A DNA stretch of 64,000 nt from Sorangiineae bacterium NIC37A_2. GTDB lineage: Bacteria > Myxococcota_A > Polyangia > Polyangiales > Polyangiaceae. Below are positions 1 to 8,539 of this stretch, one piece after another. The position numbers were made by a program, and so were the translations under genes. The DNA is taken from contig NASX01000002.1 of NCBI GenBank assembly GCA_002085155.1, positions 83,992 to 147,991 of the forward strand, in the 5' to 3' direction. Position 1 is the first letter of the stretch. Each line of letters begins with the position of its first letter. The notes under the pieces are model-generated. The model ran no database searches. It worked only from the letters and a program-made list of their open reading frames with translations, and had not been told where the DNA came from.

Positions 1-621
1 GTCTGTCTCGTCCCCTATTTCGTGGCGGAGGCCGCGCGGATGCTCGAAGGAACGGACGTAGGGGTATGTTCCGTGGTCGGTTTTCCTCACGGCGTGACGA
101 GCGCTGCCATGAAGGCGAAGGAGGCAGAGCTGCTCCTGCAAAGTGGGGCGAATGAGCTCGACATGGTCGTGAACATCTCCCTCGTGAAGAGCGGCGACTT
201 TCTCTCGGTGCGACAAGAGCTGCGTTGGCTGCGCGACGTGACGTCGTCGGCGGGCGCCAAGATCAAACTCATCTTCGAGACCTGTTACTTAGACCAGTAC
301 GAAAAGGAGATGCTCTGCGACTTGGCGAGCGAGTACTCCTTCGATTGGGTCAAGACGTCGACGGGCTTTGGGTCCGCGGGAGCGACTCTCGATGACGTTC
401 GCTTGATGCGCGCTCGCGCCGAACCCCACGTCCAGGTCAAAGCGTCCGGAGGCATTCGGACGCTGGATGACGTCCTTGCTTACCGAGCGGCCGGAGCGAC
501 CCGCATCGGAACCAGCGCCACCGTCCAAATCTTGCGAGAAGCGCGCGCTCGAGAAGGACTGCCTCCCCTCGAGCTCGGGGCGGACGAACCGGCCTTCGAC
601 TACGGCGGCCGTCCCACCTGA
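1..621 (+). CDS. deoC: Deoxyribose-phosphate aldolase (5' end outside window)
   Basis: DeoC splits 2-deoxy-D-ribose 5-phosphate into glyceraldehyde 3-phosphate and acetaldehyde in deoxynucleoside breakdown. The frame is open from base 1, so the N-terminus is missing and about 206 residues remain of a usual 220-260. The Schiff-base lysine lies in DWVKTSTGF (codon 352-354) and the second catalytic lysine in VKASGGIRT (codon 439-441). The phosphate-binding end reads RIGTSA. A GTG at 22 is in frame but internal to the fold, so it is not the true start. The stop is followed 41 bp later by the LsrG-like gene and then an alcohol dehydrogenase, suggesting one operon. The family is secure; the physiological substrate in this operon is not. 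Confidence 0.93.
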   Translation, partial: VCLVPYFVAEAARMLEGTDVGVCSVVGFPHGVTSAAMKAKEAELLLQSGANELDMVVNISLVKSGDFLSVRQELRWLRDVTSSAGAKIKLIFETCYLDQYEKEMLCDLASEYSFDWVKTSTGFGSAGATLDDVRLMRARAEPHVQVKASGGIRTLDDVLAYRAAGATRIGTSATVQILREARAREGLPPLELGADEPAFDYGGRPT

Positions 622-662
622 CCCTCGACCTCGCGGCGACGTGGTGGTCTGATGGGCGGGCC

Positions 663-968
663 ATGTTGATCGTCATTGTGGACGTGCTCGTCAAACCTGG
701 GTCTCGTGAGGAATTCATCGCCATTACGGAGGAGAACGCCCGAGAGAGTCGGAAGGAGCCGGGGATTGCCCGGTTCGACGTGCTCGCGGACGAGGCGGAC
801 CCTGACCACTTTCAGCTCATTGAGGTCTACCGGACCAATGACGCGCCCGCCGCTCACAAACAGACGGCTCATTACAATCGCTGGCGTGAGCTCGCTGAGC
901 CATTGATGCAGCGGCCCCGTTCGAGTCAGCGCTTTACGAACATCTCCCCGGACGACAGCGGCTTCTGA
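663..968 (+). CDS. LsrG-like antibiotic biosynthesis monooxygenase (ABM) fold enzyme
   Basis: This 101-residue protein has the dimeric ferredoxin-like ABM fold (PF03992). It most resembles LsrG, which isomerises phospho-AI-2 breakdown intermediates in enteric bacteria: it shares KEPGIARFDVLAD, an AAHKQTAHY block and the LAEPLMQRPRSSQRF tail. LsrG-type proteins have no heme or flavin. The start is ATG at 663, with only a weak purine-rich site upstream. It sits between deoC and an iron-type alcohol dehydrogenase, with 12 bp to the latter, so all three are probably cotranscribed. No lsrK, lsrF or lsr transporter is visible. It could also be a generic quinol or aldehyde-modifying ABM enzyme; the fold is sure, the substrate is not. 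Confidence 0.8.
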   Translation: MLIVIVDVLVKPGSREEFIAITEENARESRKEPGIARFDVLADEADPDHFQLIEVYRTNDAPAAHKQTAHYNRWRELAEPLMQRPRSSQRFTNISPDDSGF

Positions 969-980
969 GCGGAGGCGAGG

Positions 981-2129
981 GTGGATTTCTCCTTCGAGAC
1001 GGCGGGGCGCATCCTGTTCGGAGCCGGGCGGCGGCGTGAGCTCCCCGAGCTCGCTTTGAGTCTCGGCAAGGCGCCGCTGGTCCTGGCCGGGCGCGACCAG
1101 GCTCGAGTCGAGTTCTTGATCCAGGCGCTCTCGGAGCGCGGCGCAAAGCCGGAGGTCGGTTCGGTGAGCGGGGAGCCCAGCGTTGCTCGCGTGCTTGAGC
1201 TCACCGAGCTCGCCCGCTCCGCGGAGCGAGATGTCATCATCGCCGTTGGAGGCGGGAGCGTCATCGACGCTGCCAAGGCGGTCGCGGCGCTCCTCGCGAA
1301 CCCCGGACATCCGCTCGACTACCTCGAGGTCGTAGGCGCCGGAAAGCCACTCAAAAACCGCTCCCTTCCTGTCATTGCTGTCCCGACTACGGCGGGGACG
1401 GGCGCCGAAGTGACGAAAAATGCCGTCATCGACGTGCCCGAGAGAGAAGTCAAAGTCAGCCTGCGCAGCGCGACGATGTTGCCCCCCGTTGCGCTGCTCG
1501 ATCCTGAGCTCACGCTCAGCGTGCCTCCGGACATCACACGCGCGACAGGCTTCGACGCCTTGACCCAGGTCATCGAACCTTTCCTTTCTTCCGCCCGGAC
1601 TCCGATGACCGACGCGCTCTGCCGCGAGGGAATCAGACGTGGCGCTTCAGCGCTGCCGCGAGTGCTCCGGGATGGCTCCGATCTCGAGGCGCGTTCAGAG
1701 ATGATGCTCACGAGTTTGTTCGGAGGCATGGCGCTCGCCAACGCCAAGCTGGGCGCGGTCCACGGGTTCGCGGGCCCTCTCGGAGGCCTCAGCCACGCGC
1801 CCCACGGAGCCTTGTGCGCGGCGCTGCTGCCAGCGTCTTTGCGCGTCAACCTTCGGGCGCTTCGGGCGCGGGGAGAGGCCTGTCACCTCGAGCGATTCCG
1901 GGAGCTCGCAGCTCTCCTCACCGGAAAAGAGGACGCTCAGCCGGAGGATGCCGTCTCTCGGATCGAGGAGTTGACCAAGGAGCTCCGGGTTGTGCCGCTC
2001 TCTGGACTTGGGGTGTCGCGAGAGCTCGCCTTGCGTTCGGTCCCGATGGCGCGCCGCGCGAGCAGCATGAAAGGCAATCCGATCGAGCTCACCGACGAAG
2101 AGCTCGAAGAGCTCGTCACGTCGGCTTAA
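981..2129 (+). CDS. Iron-containing (group III) alcohol dehydrogenase
   Basis: This 382-residue NAD(P)-dependent dehydrogenase belongs to the PF00465 family. The dinucleotide-binding GGGSVIDAAK lies at about 90-99 and PTTAGTGAE at 135-143. The metal site is D192, H261 and H275, but the usual second ligand in the DALTH motif is glutamine here (Q196, FDALTQVIEP). That is a known sequence variant whose metal use may differ. The start is GTG at 981 with a GAGGCGAGG ribosome site immediately upstream. It could reduce the acetaldehyde or another aldehyde released by the DeoC aldolase two genes upstream (inference). Its stop shares the palindrome TTAA with the stop of the convergent transporter gene. 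Confidence 0.9.
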   Translation: MDFSFETAGRILFGAGRRRELPELALSLGKAPLVLAGRDQARVEFLIQALSERGAKPEVGSVSGEPSVARVLELTELARSAERDVIIAVGGGSVIDAAKAVAALLANPGHPLDYLEVVGAGKPLKNRSLPVIAVPTTAGTGAEVTKNAVIDVPEREVKVSLRSATMLPPVALLDPELTLSVPPDITRATGFDALTQVIEPFLSSARTPMTDALCREGIRRGASALPRVLRDGSDLEARSEMMLTSLFGGMALANAKLGAVHGFAGPLGGLSHAPHGALCAALLPASLRVNLRALRARGEACHLERFRELAALLTGKEDAQPEDAVSRIEELTKELRVVPLSGLGVSRELALRSVPMARRASSMKGNPIELTDEELEELVTSA

Positions 2130-3097
2130 GTAGATTCGCTGACAGCCTGTTCGGCTCGCTCGGCGTACTTCTGCGCGATGAAGGCGCAGACGAAGAGCTG
2201 GAGCTGATGGAAGAGCATGAGCGGGACCACGATCGCGCTCAGAGAGCTCGCAGGGAAAAGCACTTTGGCCATGGGGATCCCGCTCGCCATGCTCTTCTTC
2301 GATCCACAAAAGACGACAGCGATCTCTTCACCTCGCGGCAGGCCCAAGGCGCGGCTCACGAAGAACGTGAAGGCGAGCACGATACCAAGCAAGATCCCGC
2401 TCAAGAGCAGCAAGAGAGCGATCTCGAGCAGGCTCACATCCTGGAAGACGCCGCTCCGAGCTCCCTCACTGAAGGCGGAATAGACGATGAGCAGGATCGA
2501 GCCGCGATCGAACCAGGAGACGACGCGCTTTTTTCGCTCGAGCAGGCTGGAGAGCCAGGGGCGAGCCAGCTGGCCGAGACCAAAGGGAACGAGGATCTGC
2601 AGCGAAATGGCGAGGACAGCGCCTTCATTGGTGGGGACATCGTCGCCGACGCCGAGCACCAGGGAGGTCAACAGTGGCGTGAGGAAGACCCCTAGGAGAT
2701 TCGAGATCGTCGCGCCGGAAAGGGCAGCGGCGACATCACCGCGCGCAATCGAAGTGAACGCGATCGACGACTGAACGGTCGACGGCAGCACACTCAAATA
2801 GAGGATCCCGATCTTCCAAGGTCCATCGAGGACAGGACCGAGCAGCCAAGCCGTGAGCACACCGAGCAAAGGGAAGACGAGATAAGTCGTCAGCAGCATC
2901 AGGAGCTGCGGCGGGTAGCGGCGCATGGCGTCCAGTACCTCGCGCGCACGCAGGCGTGCTCCGTAGAGGAAGAAGAGGCCGAAAATCGCGGCATCGACGC
3001 CGAACTCGATCGCGACGTGCGCGGCTCCTTCGGCGGGAAAGAGGAACGCGAGCGCGACCATTCCCCCCAAGAGGGCGAGGTAGGGATCGATCTTCAT
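2126..3097 (-). CDS. SBF-like (bile acid:sodium symporter / YfeH-type) transporter
   Basis: A 323-residue polytopic inner-membrane protein with about nine or ten hydrophobic helices. It matches the SBF-like CPA transporter family (PF13593, E. coli YfeH): a central SVLPSTVQSSIAFTS stretch is followed by SNLLGVFLTPLL, the characteristic crossover region of this fold. A second GSKKSMASGIPMAK segment lies near residue 270. Members are related to bile acid/sodium symporters and Acr3, but the substrate of this branch is unknown. The start is ATG at 3097. It is the only gene on its strand here, convergent with the alcohol dehydrogenase and 30 bp downstream of the PTPS-family gene, with which it may be cotranscribed. 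Confidence 0.85.
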   Translation of the reverse strand: MKIDPYLALLGGMVALAFLFPAEGAAHVAIEFGVDAAIFGLFFLYGARLRAREVLDAMRRYPPQLLMLLTTYLVFPLLGVLTAWLLGPVLDGPWKIGILYLSVLPSTVQSSIAFTSIARGDVAAALSGATISNLLGVFLTPLLTSLVLGVGDDVPTNEGAVLAISLQILVPFGLGQLARPWLSSLLERKKRVVSWFDRGSILLIVYSAFSEGARSGVFQDVSLLEIALLLLLSGILLGIVLAFTFFVSRALGLPRGEEIAVVFCGSKKSMASGIPMAKVLFPASSLSAIVVPLMLFHQLQLFVCAFIAQKYAERAEQAVSEST

Positions 3098-3127
3098 CTC
3101 GGGCGTCCTCGGCTGGACGGGCGCTTG

Positions 3128-3676
3128 TCAGCGGGGCACGAAGTATTCTGCGGCGCTCTCCGTCGGATGGAGAGTCTCGACCACGCGTGCTGAGACGACT
3201 CGCACGCGCTCGTCCCCGACGGTCTCCGCCGCGGCAGCAGCGAGCCACTCAGCGAGGCGTTCGGAGGTCGGCGTGAAGGGAAACACAGCCACCTTGATGT
3301 TCGCGGGCCAGTGATTCCGAGCGCCGGCGAGACCGCGCTCGTCTTCTCCGAAGCCGGGCTGACGCTCCCCTTGGGTGCCCTGGACTTTCTCGCGGGAGGC
3401 AAAAAGGATCGAGCCGAGGTTCGCAAGGGCCTCACGGCTCTCGTCGAAGCTCTCTTGACCGAGCGCGAGGCTGTGATCGAGCAGCCTGTGACAGGGGGTG
3501 AGCAACCGGTCGTGCAGGACATCGAAATCGATGACGAAACCTTGATGGTCCAGGGTTTTCGCCTCGAGGGTGACCTGAAAAAGCCAGGTGTGCCCGTGGA
3601 GGGAAATGCAAGGACCGAGGTGACCCCGGACGTGGTGCGCGAAGTGAATGAAGATACCGTCTGTGACGCGGTACAC
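3128..3676 (-). CDS. 6-pyruvoyl-tetrahydropterin synthase / QueD family enzyme
   Basis: This enzyme family acts on dihydroneopterin triphosphate. QueD makes 6-carboxy-tetrahydropterin for queuosine, while eukaryote-like PTPS makes pyruvoyl-tetrahydropterin. The zinc histidines are in FAHH (14 or 15) and LHGH (H27, H29). The catalytic cysteine is C23 in GPCISLHGH, so the motif is CxxxHGH, as in QueD and not the ExxxHGH of the folate-making PTPS-III. The acidic C-terminal ETLHPTESAAEYF closes the site. At 182 residues it is about 60 longer than E. coli QueD, with a polar, Gly/Glu-rich insertion at about 92-128. The GTG start at 3676 has an AGGAG site 7 nt away. It diverges from thyA. Confidence 0.85.
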   Translation of the reverse strand: MYRVTDGIFIHFAHHVRGHLGPCISLHGHTWLFQVTLEAKTLDHQGFVIDFDVLHDRLLTPCHRLLDHSLALGQESFDESREALANLGSILFASREKVQGTQGERQPGFGEDERGLAGARNHWPANIKVAVFPFTPTSERLAEWLAAAAAETVGDERVRVVSARVVETLHPTESAAEYFVPR

Positions 3677-3847
3677 TGAAATCTCCTGCTCCGGTCCCTA
3701 GCAGAACTGACCGCAACCGCCAATTTCGCCTCTTCTCCTCGGCTTTCCTCGGACGACAACAGGACTACACTCCCGGCGCGCGCAGCTCCTTTTCGGCTCC
3801 TCGTCGACGAGCGAGCGAGCGAGAGCGGCCTCCCCGAGAGCGAAACG

Positions 3848-4642
3848 ATGCGTCAATACCTCGAACTGCTTGAGCTTCTGCTCGAGACCGGAACTCGCAA
3901 AGAAGATCGAACGGGCGTCGGGACCTTGAGCCGTTTTGGTCACCAGATGCGCTTCGACTTGAGCCAGGGATTTCCGCTCCTGACGACGAAGAAGCTCCAC
4001 ACCCGCTCGATCATCGTAGAGCTCCTCTGGTTTTTGCGCGGCGACACGAACGTCCGCTACCTGCAGGAAAACAAGGTCACGATCTGGGACGAGTGGGCGC
4101 GGGAGGACGGCGAGCTGGGGCCCGTGTACGGGAAACAGTGGCGCTCTTGGAGCGCTCCCGACGGCCGCAGCATCGATCAGATCGAAAACCTCGTCCGCAT
4201 GCTCCGGACCAATCCGGATTCGCGGCGCCTGATCGTGAGCGCTTGGAACGTCGCCGACATCGAGCAGATGGCGCTGCCCCCTTGTCACTGCCTGTTCCAG
4301 TTCTACATAGCGGGGGGACGCCTCTCCTGCCAGCTCTATCAAAGGAGCGCGGACGTCTTCTTGGGCGTTCCGTTCAACATCGCTTCCTACGCGCTCCTGA
4401 CGATGATGCTCGCGCAGGTCACGGGACTATTGCCCGGTGAATTCGTTCACACCTTCGGCGACGTGCACCTCTATTTGAACCACATCGAGCAGGCCAAGGA
4501 GCAGCTCTCCCGAGAGCCGAAGGAGCTCCCAACCCTCAAGCTCAACCCGAACGTGAAGGACATCTTCGGGTTCCGTTTCGAAGACTTCACAATTGAGGGT
4601 TACGATCCGCACCCTGCGATCAAGGCTCCCGTCGCGGTGTAA
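3848..4642 (+). CDS. thyA: Thymidylate synthase
   Basis: ThyA methylates dUMP to dTMP using methylene-tetrahydrofolate and releases dihydrofolate. The protein is 264 residues, the same length as E. coli ThyA. The nucleophile is C146 in the ALPPCHC motif. The dUMP-binding [20 protein letters not shown] follows, and the RTGVGT phosphate loop is near residue 21. The start is ATG at 3848 behind a GAGAGCGAA stretch. Dihydrofolate reductase begins 2 bp after the stop, so the two enzymes of the thymidylate cycle form a tight operon. It diverges from the PTPS-family gene at 3676 across about 170 bp that must hold both promoters. Confidence 0.97.
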   Translation: MRQYLELLELLLETGTRKEDRTGVGTLSRFGHQMRFDLSQGFPLLTTKKLHTRSIIVELLWFLRGDTNVRYLQENKVTIWDEWAREDGELGPVYGKQWRSWSAPDGRSIDQIENLVRMLRTNPDSRRLIVSAWNVADIEQMALPPCHCLFQFYIAGGRLSCQLYQRSADVFLGVPFNIASYALLTMMLAQVTGLLPGEFVHTFGDVHLYLNHIEQAKEQLSREPKELPTLKLNPNVKDIFGFRFEDFTIEGYDPHPAIKAPVAV

Positions 4643-4644
4643 CG

Positions 4645-5166
4645 ATGCTCGTCAGTTTGATCGCGGCGGTAGCGCAAAACGGCGTCATTGGACGTGACAA
4701 CCAGCTTCCGTTTCGACTGGCCGATGACATGCGCCATTTCGTCCGCACGACGCGTGGTCACACGGTGATCTCGGGTCGACTGAATTTCGACGCGATGGGC
4801 CGAGCGCTGCCCGGACGAACGAACCTCGTGGTGAGTCGCGACCCGAGCTATGCGCGCCCGGATGCCGTCACTGTTCCGTCCCTCGAAGACGCCCTCCATC
4901 GGGCGAAGGCGGGGGGTGAGACGGAAGCGTTTGTGATCGGAGGTGGCCAGATTTATGCGCTCGCGCTCCCTTACGCGGACCGGTTCTATCGGACGCGGGT
5001 CCTCGCGGACGTGCCCGGTGACGTCTTTTTCCCGGAGTTCGATGAGTCCGAGTTTGAGCTCGAGGTCCTGAGCGAACACGAGCGGGATGAGAAAAACGAA
5101 CACCCCTTTCGCATCGAGCTCCTTACGCGTCGCGGGCCGGCCCGTCCGCTGTCCAGCTCTCAATAG
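4645..5166 (+). CDS. folA: Dihydrofolate reductase
   Basis: FolA reduces the dihydrofolate made by ThyA back to tetrahydrofolate with NADPH. This 173-residue protein begins with the family signature IAAVAQNGVIGRDNQLPFRL. The catalytic acid is one of the two aspartates in LADDMRHF (near residue 28). The nucleotide-binding FVIGGGQIYALALPYADRFY lies in the second half, followed by the usual RTRV strand and DVFFPEFD. The start is ATG at 4645, directly behind thyA, so translation is probably coupled. The last 7 bp overlap the convergent DMT permease gene. Confidence 0.95.
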   Translation: MLVSLIAAVAQNGVIGRDNQLPFRLADDMRHFVRTTRGHTVISGRLNFDAMGRALPGRTNLVVSRDPSYARPDAVTVPSLEDALHRAKAGGETEAFVIGGGQIYALALPYADRFYRTRVLADVPGDVFFPEFDESEFELEVLSEHERDEKNEHPFRIELLTRRGPARPLSSSQ

Positions 5167-6053
5167 ACGAGCAGGACGACGCCGAGGAGCACGAAAGCGA
5201 GAGGACGGAGTTTCGCTCGAAGCAGCTGCTCCCGGAAGAGCCATCCCCCGACAGCAAAGCTGACGAGGACGCTCGCGCGCCTGGTCACCGAGATCACAGA
5301 GATGAGCGCATGTGGATCGGAGACCGCGTGAAGGTAGAGTTGATCCGCGAGGACCAGGAGAACTCCGGCGAGCGGCGCTGCCAAGCTGAAGCGGAAGGGG
5401 CGCTTTTTCCGGTCACGCCGGTGCAAGGTCAAGACGAGGAGGAGCTGCAGCAGCGCGTTGTCGAAGGTGAACCAGAACTGGACCGAGGTGACGGGGAGAG
5501 CGGCCTGTTGCAGAAGGTACTTGTCATAGAGCCCGCTGAGCGAGCCGAGCAGCGTTCCGCTGAAGAGCAGCCAGACTGCGCGATTCTTTCGAAAGACGAT
5601 GCCCTCCTGGGCGCTCACAGTTGCGAGGCTCAAGTAGCCATAGATGAGCACGGCGATCCCGAGCCATTTGAGGGGCGTCGGACGTTCCGCGAATAAGAGA
5701 ACCGCGAAGATGGCGGTGAAGAGAGGGGAGGTGGCGCGAACGGGTCCGGCCGTCGAGATCGGGAGCGAGCGAACGGCGCTGTACGAAAAGGCCCAGCTCG
5801 CCGTAACCAAGAGGGACTTGTAGAAGATGAGCAGCTGCTCGCGAGGTCCGAACAAGACAATATCGAGCCCCAGAGAGCGGAGGAGCTCACCGTGGGAAAT
5901 CGAGAGGATCGCGAGAGGAAGAAGGCTCGCGAGTCCGCCCAGCGTGGCGGCGAGCAGCGTCGGAAGGGCTGCGCTGTCAGTGACTGCAGCCTTCCGAGCG
6001 ACCTCGTAGAGCCCAATGAAGGCGGACGAGGCGAGGGCCAGATAGATCCACAT
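5160..6053 (-). CDS. EamA/DMT-superfamily permease
   Basis: A 297-residue integral membrane protein of about ten helices arranged as two EamA halves (roughly 1-145 and 155-297). Each half begins with a glycine-rich helix, such as MWIYLALASSAFIGLYEVA. A PVRATSPLFTAIFAVLLFAE block closes the first half, which is typical of drug/metabolite exporters with unknown substrate. The start is ATG at 6053. It lies 23 bp downstream of the large TPR gene on the same strand, so it may be the second gene of that transcript. Its 3' end overlaps folA by 7 bp in convergent orientation. Confidence 0.85.
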   Translation of the reverse strand: MWIYLALASSAFIGLYEVARKAAVTDSAALPTLLAATLGGLASLLPLAILSISHGELLRSLGLDIVLFGPREQLLIFYKSLLVTASWAFSYSAVRSLPISTAGPVRATSPLFTAIFAVLLFAERPTPLKWLGIAVLIYGYLSLATVSAQEGIVFRKNRAVWLLFSGTLLGSLSGLYDKYLLQQAALPVTSVQFWFTFDNALLQLLLVLTLHRRDRKKRPFRFSLAAPLAGVLLVLADQLYLHAVSDPHALISVISVTRRASVLVSFAVGGWLFREQLLRAKLRPLAFVLLGVVLLVY

Positions 6054-6076
6054 CGGGGGGGCGCCCGACGTAGCGA

Positions 6077-8539
6077 CTACTTTCCGGCTTTGTCGAGATC
6101 TTGGAGCAACTTCTTCGCCGCCCAGAGATCGGGGCGGACCTTGAGAGCCCGCTCGAGCTCCTTCCTTGCCCGCGGGATGTCGCCCTCGGCCTGTGCAATC
6201 TCGGCGAGGGTCACGTACGCATCGGGAAGGTAGGACTCGCGAGCGATCGCTGTCTCAGCGAGGAACGCGGCTTTTCTGTACTCCTTCTTCTTGAGCAGGA
6301 CCTCCGCCATCGTCGAGAGGGCGAGAGGGTGATCGGGGGCGAGGACGAGCGCGCGCCGAAGCAGACGCTCGGCGCGCGGGATGTCACCGCGCTTGAGATG
6401 TTGTTTGCCGACGTTGATGTCCTCGATGGCGTTGCCTTGGCGTCGGCCCGTCTCGTCGGCGGTGAGGTGGAGAGCGCGGAACCAGACCTCCCGAGCTTCG
6501 TCGATGCGTCCGAGCTGAGTCAGAGCTACAGCCCGGAGATCGAGCGTCTCACGCACGCCGGGGCGAACTGCTTCGGCCTTGTCGAGCCAAATCAGCGCCT
6601 CTGTCGGCGCGTCTTCGGTCACGTAGAGGAGCGCCAGCGCTTCAAGAGCAGGGCTCGACGTATTGATGAGCGCGGCCTCACACATGCCGGTCTTCGCTGC
6701 AACGAGATCGCCCTTCACAATGGCCTTGCGAGCGGCGTTCCAGGAAGGACTCGCCTGAGCTGCGGGATCGCGGCCGATCGGGGGCGGGTTCGGGACCAGG
6801 TCCTCGCAAGTCTGCGTCTTGCGCGCGGTGACCGTGAGAGCAGCGGCGAGGTCCTTTGCGCTGGCGGTGGAGGGAGCGGGGGCCGGCTCCGCCGGTTTCG
6901 GGTCTTCGGAGGGACTCCCTAGAGCGGGAGCGTTCTCGTCGGCTCCGCTCGCCTCTTCGGTAGGAGCAGCGGGGGCTTCCGCGGCAGGCTCCGCGGACGG
7001 CGCGTCGGCAGGCTCCGCGGACGGCGCGTCGGCGTTTGTTGCGGGCTCGTCTTGTTGCTCGGTGAGCGGGGCCTTCTCCGCGGTCGGGGCGGGAGCGGAG
7101 CTGGGGCCGGACGCCGAAGAGATCAGGTACGCGGCACCGAGGCCACCGAGCAGGACGAGGAAGAGGCCCGCAGCGGGCGAGCTCTTCTTTCCTGACGGGG
7201 TTAAGCTCGTGCGCGGCTCAGGAGAAAGGCGGGGTTCAGGCGCGGAGCGTTTCTCCGGGAGAATGTCGGCGAGAGTTTTCTCCGGGGTCTTCGCCTCGGG
7301 CTCGATCGAATCGAAGAACGGCGCATCGGTTTCGAGCGGAGCGACGGAGATCGATCCATGGGGCGTGCTCTCGCTCTCTGGCTTCTCTTTGCGCTCATCG
7401 TCCGAGGACCCCTCGGTGGCGTCTGCTTCGAGCTTCTCGAGAGCAGTCTCGGGACTCTCCTCTGGCTTGATCTCTACGGCGGCAGCGCCCGGGCTCGATT
7501 CAGCGAGTGCAAAGGGCTCACTCGTCGGTCCCTCGAGGGGAACGTCGCTGAGTGGATCGGACTTGTCCTTCTCTTCCGACTCTTTCGAGGGCGCCGACTC
7601 TGACTTCTCGTCGGAGGCGTTCTTTTCGACCGTCTCGGGAGGACGGGCCGTGACGCTCTCATATTGTGATGTGATCTCGAGATCCCAGCTCGCGTCTGCC
7701 GGAGAAGCGGAAGCGGGCGGAGGGTCGGTCGGGGCCTCGCTCTTTCCTAGCTCGGGTTCGGGAGGGGCCTGAAGCTTCGGCGCCGCTTGTTTCGCCGAGA
7801 GGCGCAGGTTTTCAGGCAGGCCGAGCCCGATGCGGGTATGGGCCATCGAAGGCAATGACTTTTCCGGCGCTGGCGGGCGGTCGGACTCGAGCAGATCGCT
7901 GTCGAGCTCGGTCACATCACTCGGTAGGGTCACCTGAGGCATCGAGGGCGCAGCGGCTGCGGGCGCTTCTTTCGGGCCTGCCGGGGCCGCCGGCGACGCA
8001 GCCGAAGAGCCGGGGGGCACAGGGGCTTCGGCACGCTCTACCTTCTGGCCTTGTTTGACGAGCTGAATCGCGGCGACAGCTTGAGGTGCCATCGTGGTGA
8101 GCGCATCGCTCGGCAAGCGTGGCTCGAGGGAGACGCTTGCCCCCGCGATCGGCTCGAGGACCTCACCGCGTTTCTTTGCAGCTTGACGCGCGAGCGCGTC
8201 GAGTCGACCGGCGACGACCTTGTCACCCATTTCGGTAGCGAGCAGTGAGATGACGACGTCGCGATTGAGTCCCCACAAACGTGATAGGTCGCGGCGTGCG
8301 GCGATCACCGCGACGCGCGGCGAGGAAGCGCGATCTTGATCTTCGAGCAACGTCGAGAGCTCCATGGCGCCTCGAATCCCTGAGAGAGCGATGAGGTGGG
8401 GGTCTTGGCTCTCGACCAACTCTTCGACGTCAGCGACTTCTCCCTTGGTCACGTCGACGCCTCGCTTCTCTAGCTCGTAGATCAACCCAGCGGGCGCCTG
8501 GCCAAAGGCGATGACGGAGATGCGCGGCCTACGATTCAT
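6077..8539 (-). CDS. Pseudo-receiver, membrane-anchored TPR protein
   Basis: An 820-residue protein in four blocks. Residues 1-130 look like a degenerate CheY-type receiver fold (RISVIAFGQAP..., HLIALSGIRG, PRVAVIAARR) without a convincing phospho-acceptor Asp/Lys set. Residues 150-450 are low-complexity Pro/Ala/Glu/Ser. Near 455-475 lies one hydrophobic helix (AAGLFLVLLGGLGAAYLISS). A second Ala/Pro/Glu linker follows, encoded partly by a perfect 24-bp tandem repeat. The C-terminus (about 600-820) has several TPR-like helical pairs, such as DAYVTLAEIAQAEGDIPRARKELERAL. Two tails on opposite sides of the membrane suggest a scaffold or sensor role (inference). No exact family name can be given. 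The start is ATG at 8539. Confidence 0.8.
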   Translation of the reverse strand: MNRRPRISVIAFGQAPAGLIYELEKRGVDVTKGEVADVEELVESQDPHLIALSGIRGAMELSTLLEDQDRASSPRVAVIAARRDLSRLWGLNRDVVISLLATEMGDKVVAGRLDALARQAAKKRGEVLEPIAGASVSLEPRLPSDALTTMAPQAVAAIQLVKQGQKVERAEAPVPPGSSAASPAAPAGPKEAPAAAAPSMPQVTLPSDVTELDSDLLESDRPPAPEKSLPSMAHTRIGLGLPENLRLSAKQAAPKLQAPPEPELGKSEAPTDPPPASASPADASWDLEITSQYESVTARPPETVEKNASDEKSESAPSKESEEKDKSDPLSDVPLEGPTSEPFALAESSPGAAAVEIKPEESPETALEKLEADATEGSSDDERKEKPESESTPHGSISVAPLETDAPFFDSIEPEAKTPEKTLADILPEKRSAPEPRLSPEPRTSLTPSGKKSSPAAGLFLVLLGGLGAAYLISSASGPSSAPAPTAEKAPLTEQQDEPATNADAPSAEPADAPSAEPAAEAPAAPTEEASGADENAPALGSPSEDPKPAEPAPAPSTASAKDLAAALTVTARKTQTCEDLVPNPPPIGRDPAAQASPSWNAARKAIVKGDLVAAKTGMCEAALINTSSPALEALALLYVTEDAPTEALIWLDKAEAVRPGVRETLDLRAVALTQLGRIDEAREVWFRALHLTADETGRRQGNAIEDINVGKQHLKRGDIPRAERLLRRALVLAPDHPLALSTMAEVLLKKKEYRKAAFLAETAIARESYLPDAYVTLAEIAQAEGDIPRARKELERALKVRPDLWAAKKLLQDLDKAGK
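6983..7030. repeat. 24-bp perfect tandem repeat inside the TPR gene
   Basis: Two identical 24-bp units (6983-7006 and 7007-7030) encode the repeated Ala/Asp/Pro/Ser/Glu linker of the pseudo-receiver/TPR protein. The unit length is a multiple of three, so copy-number change would keep the frame. Confidence 0.9.
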
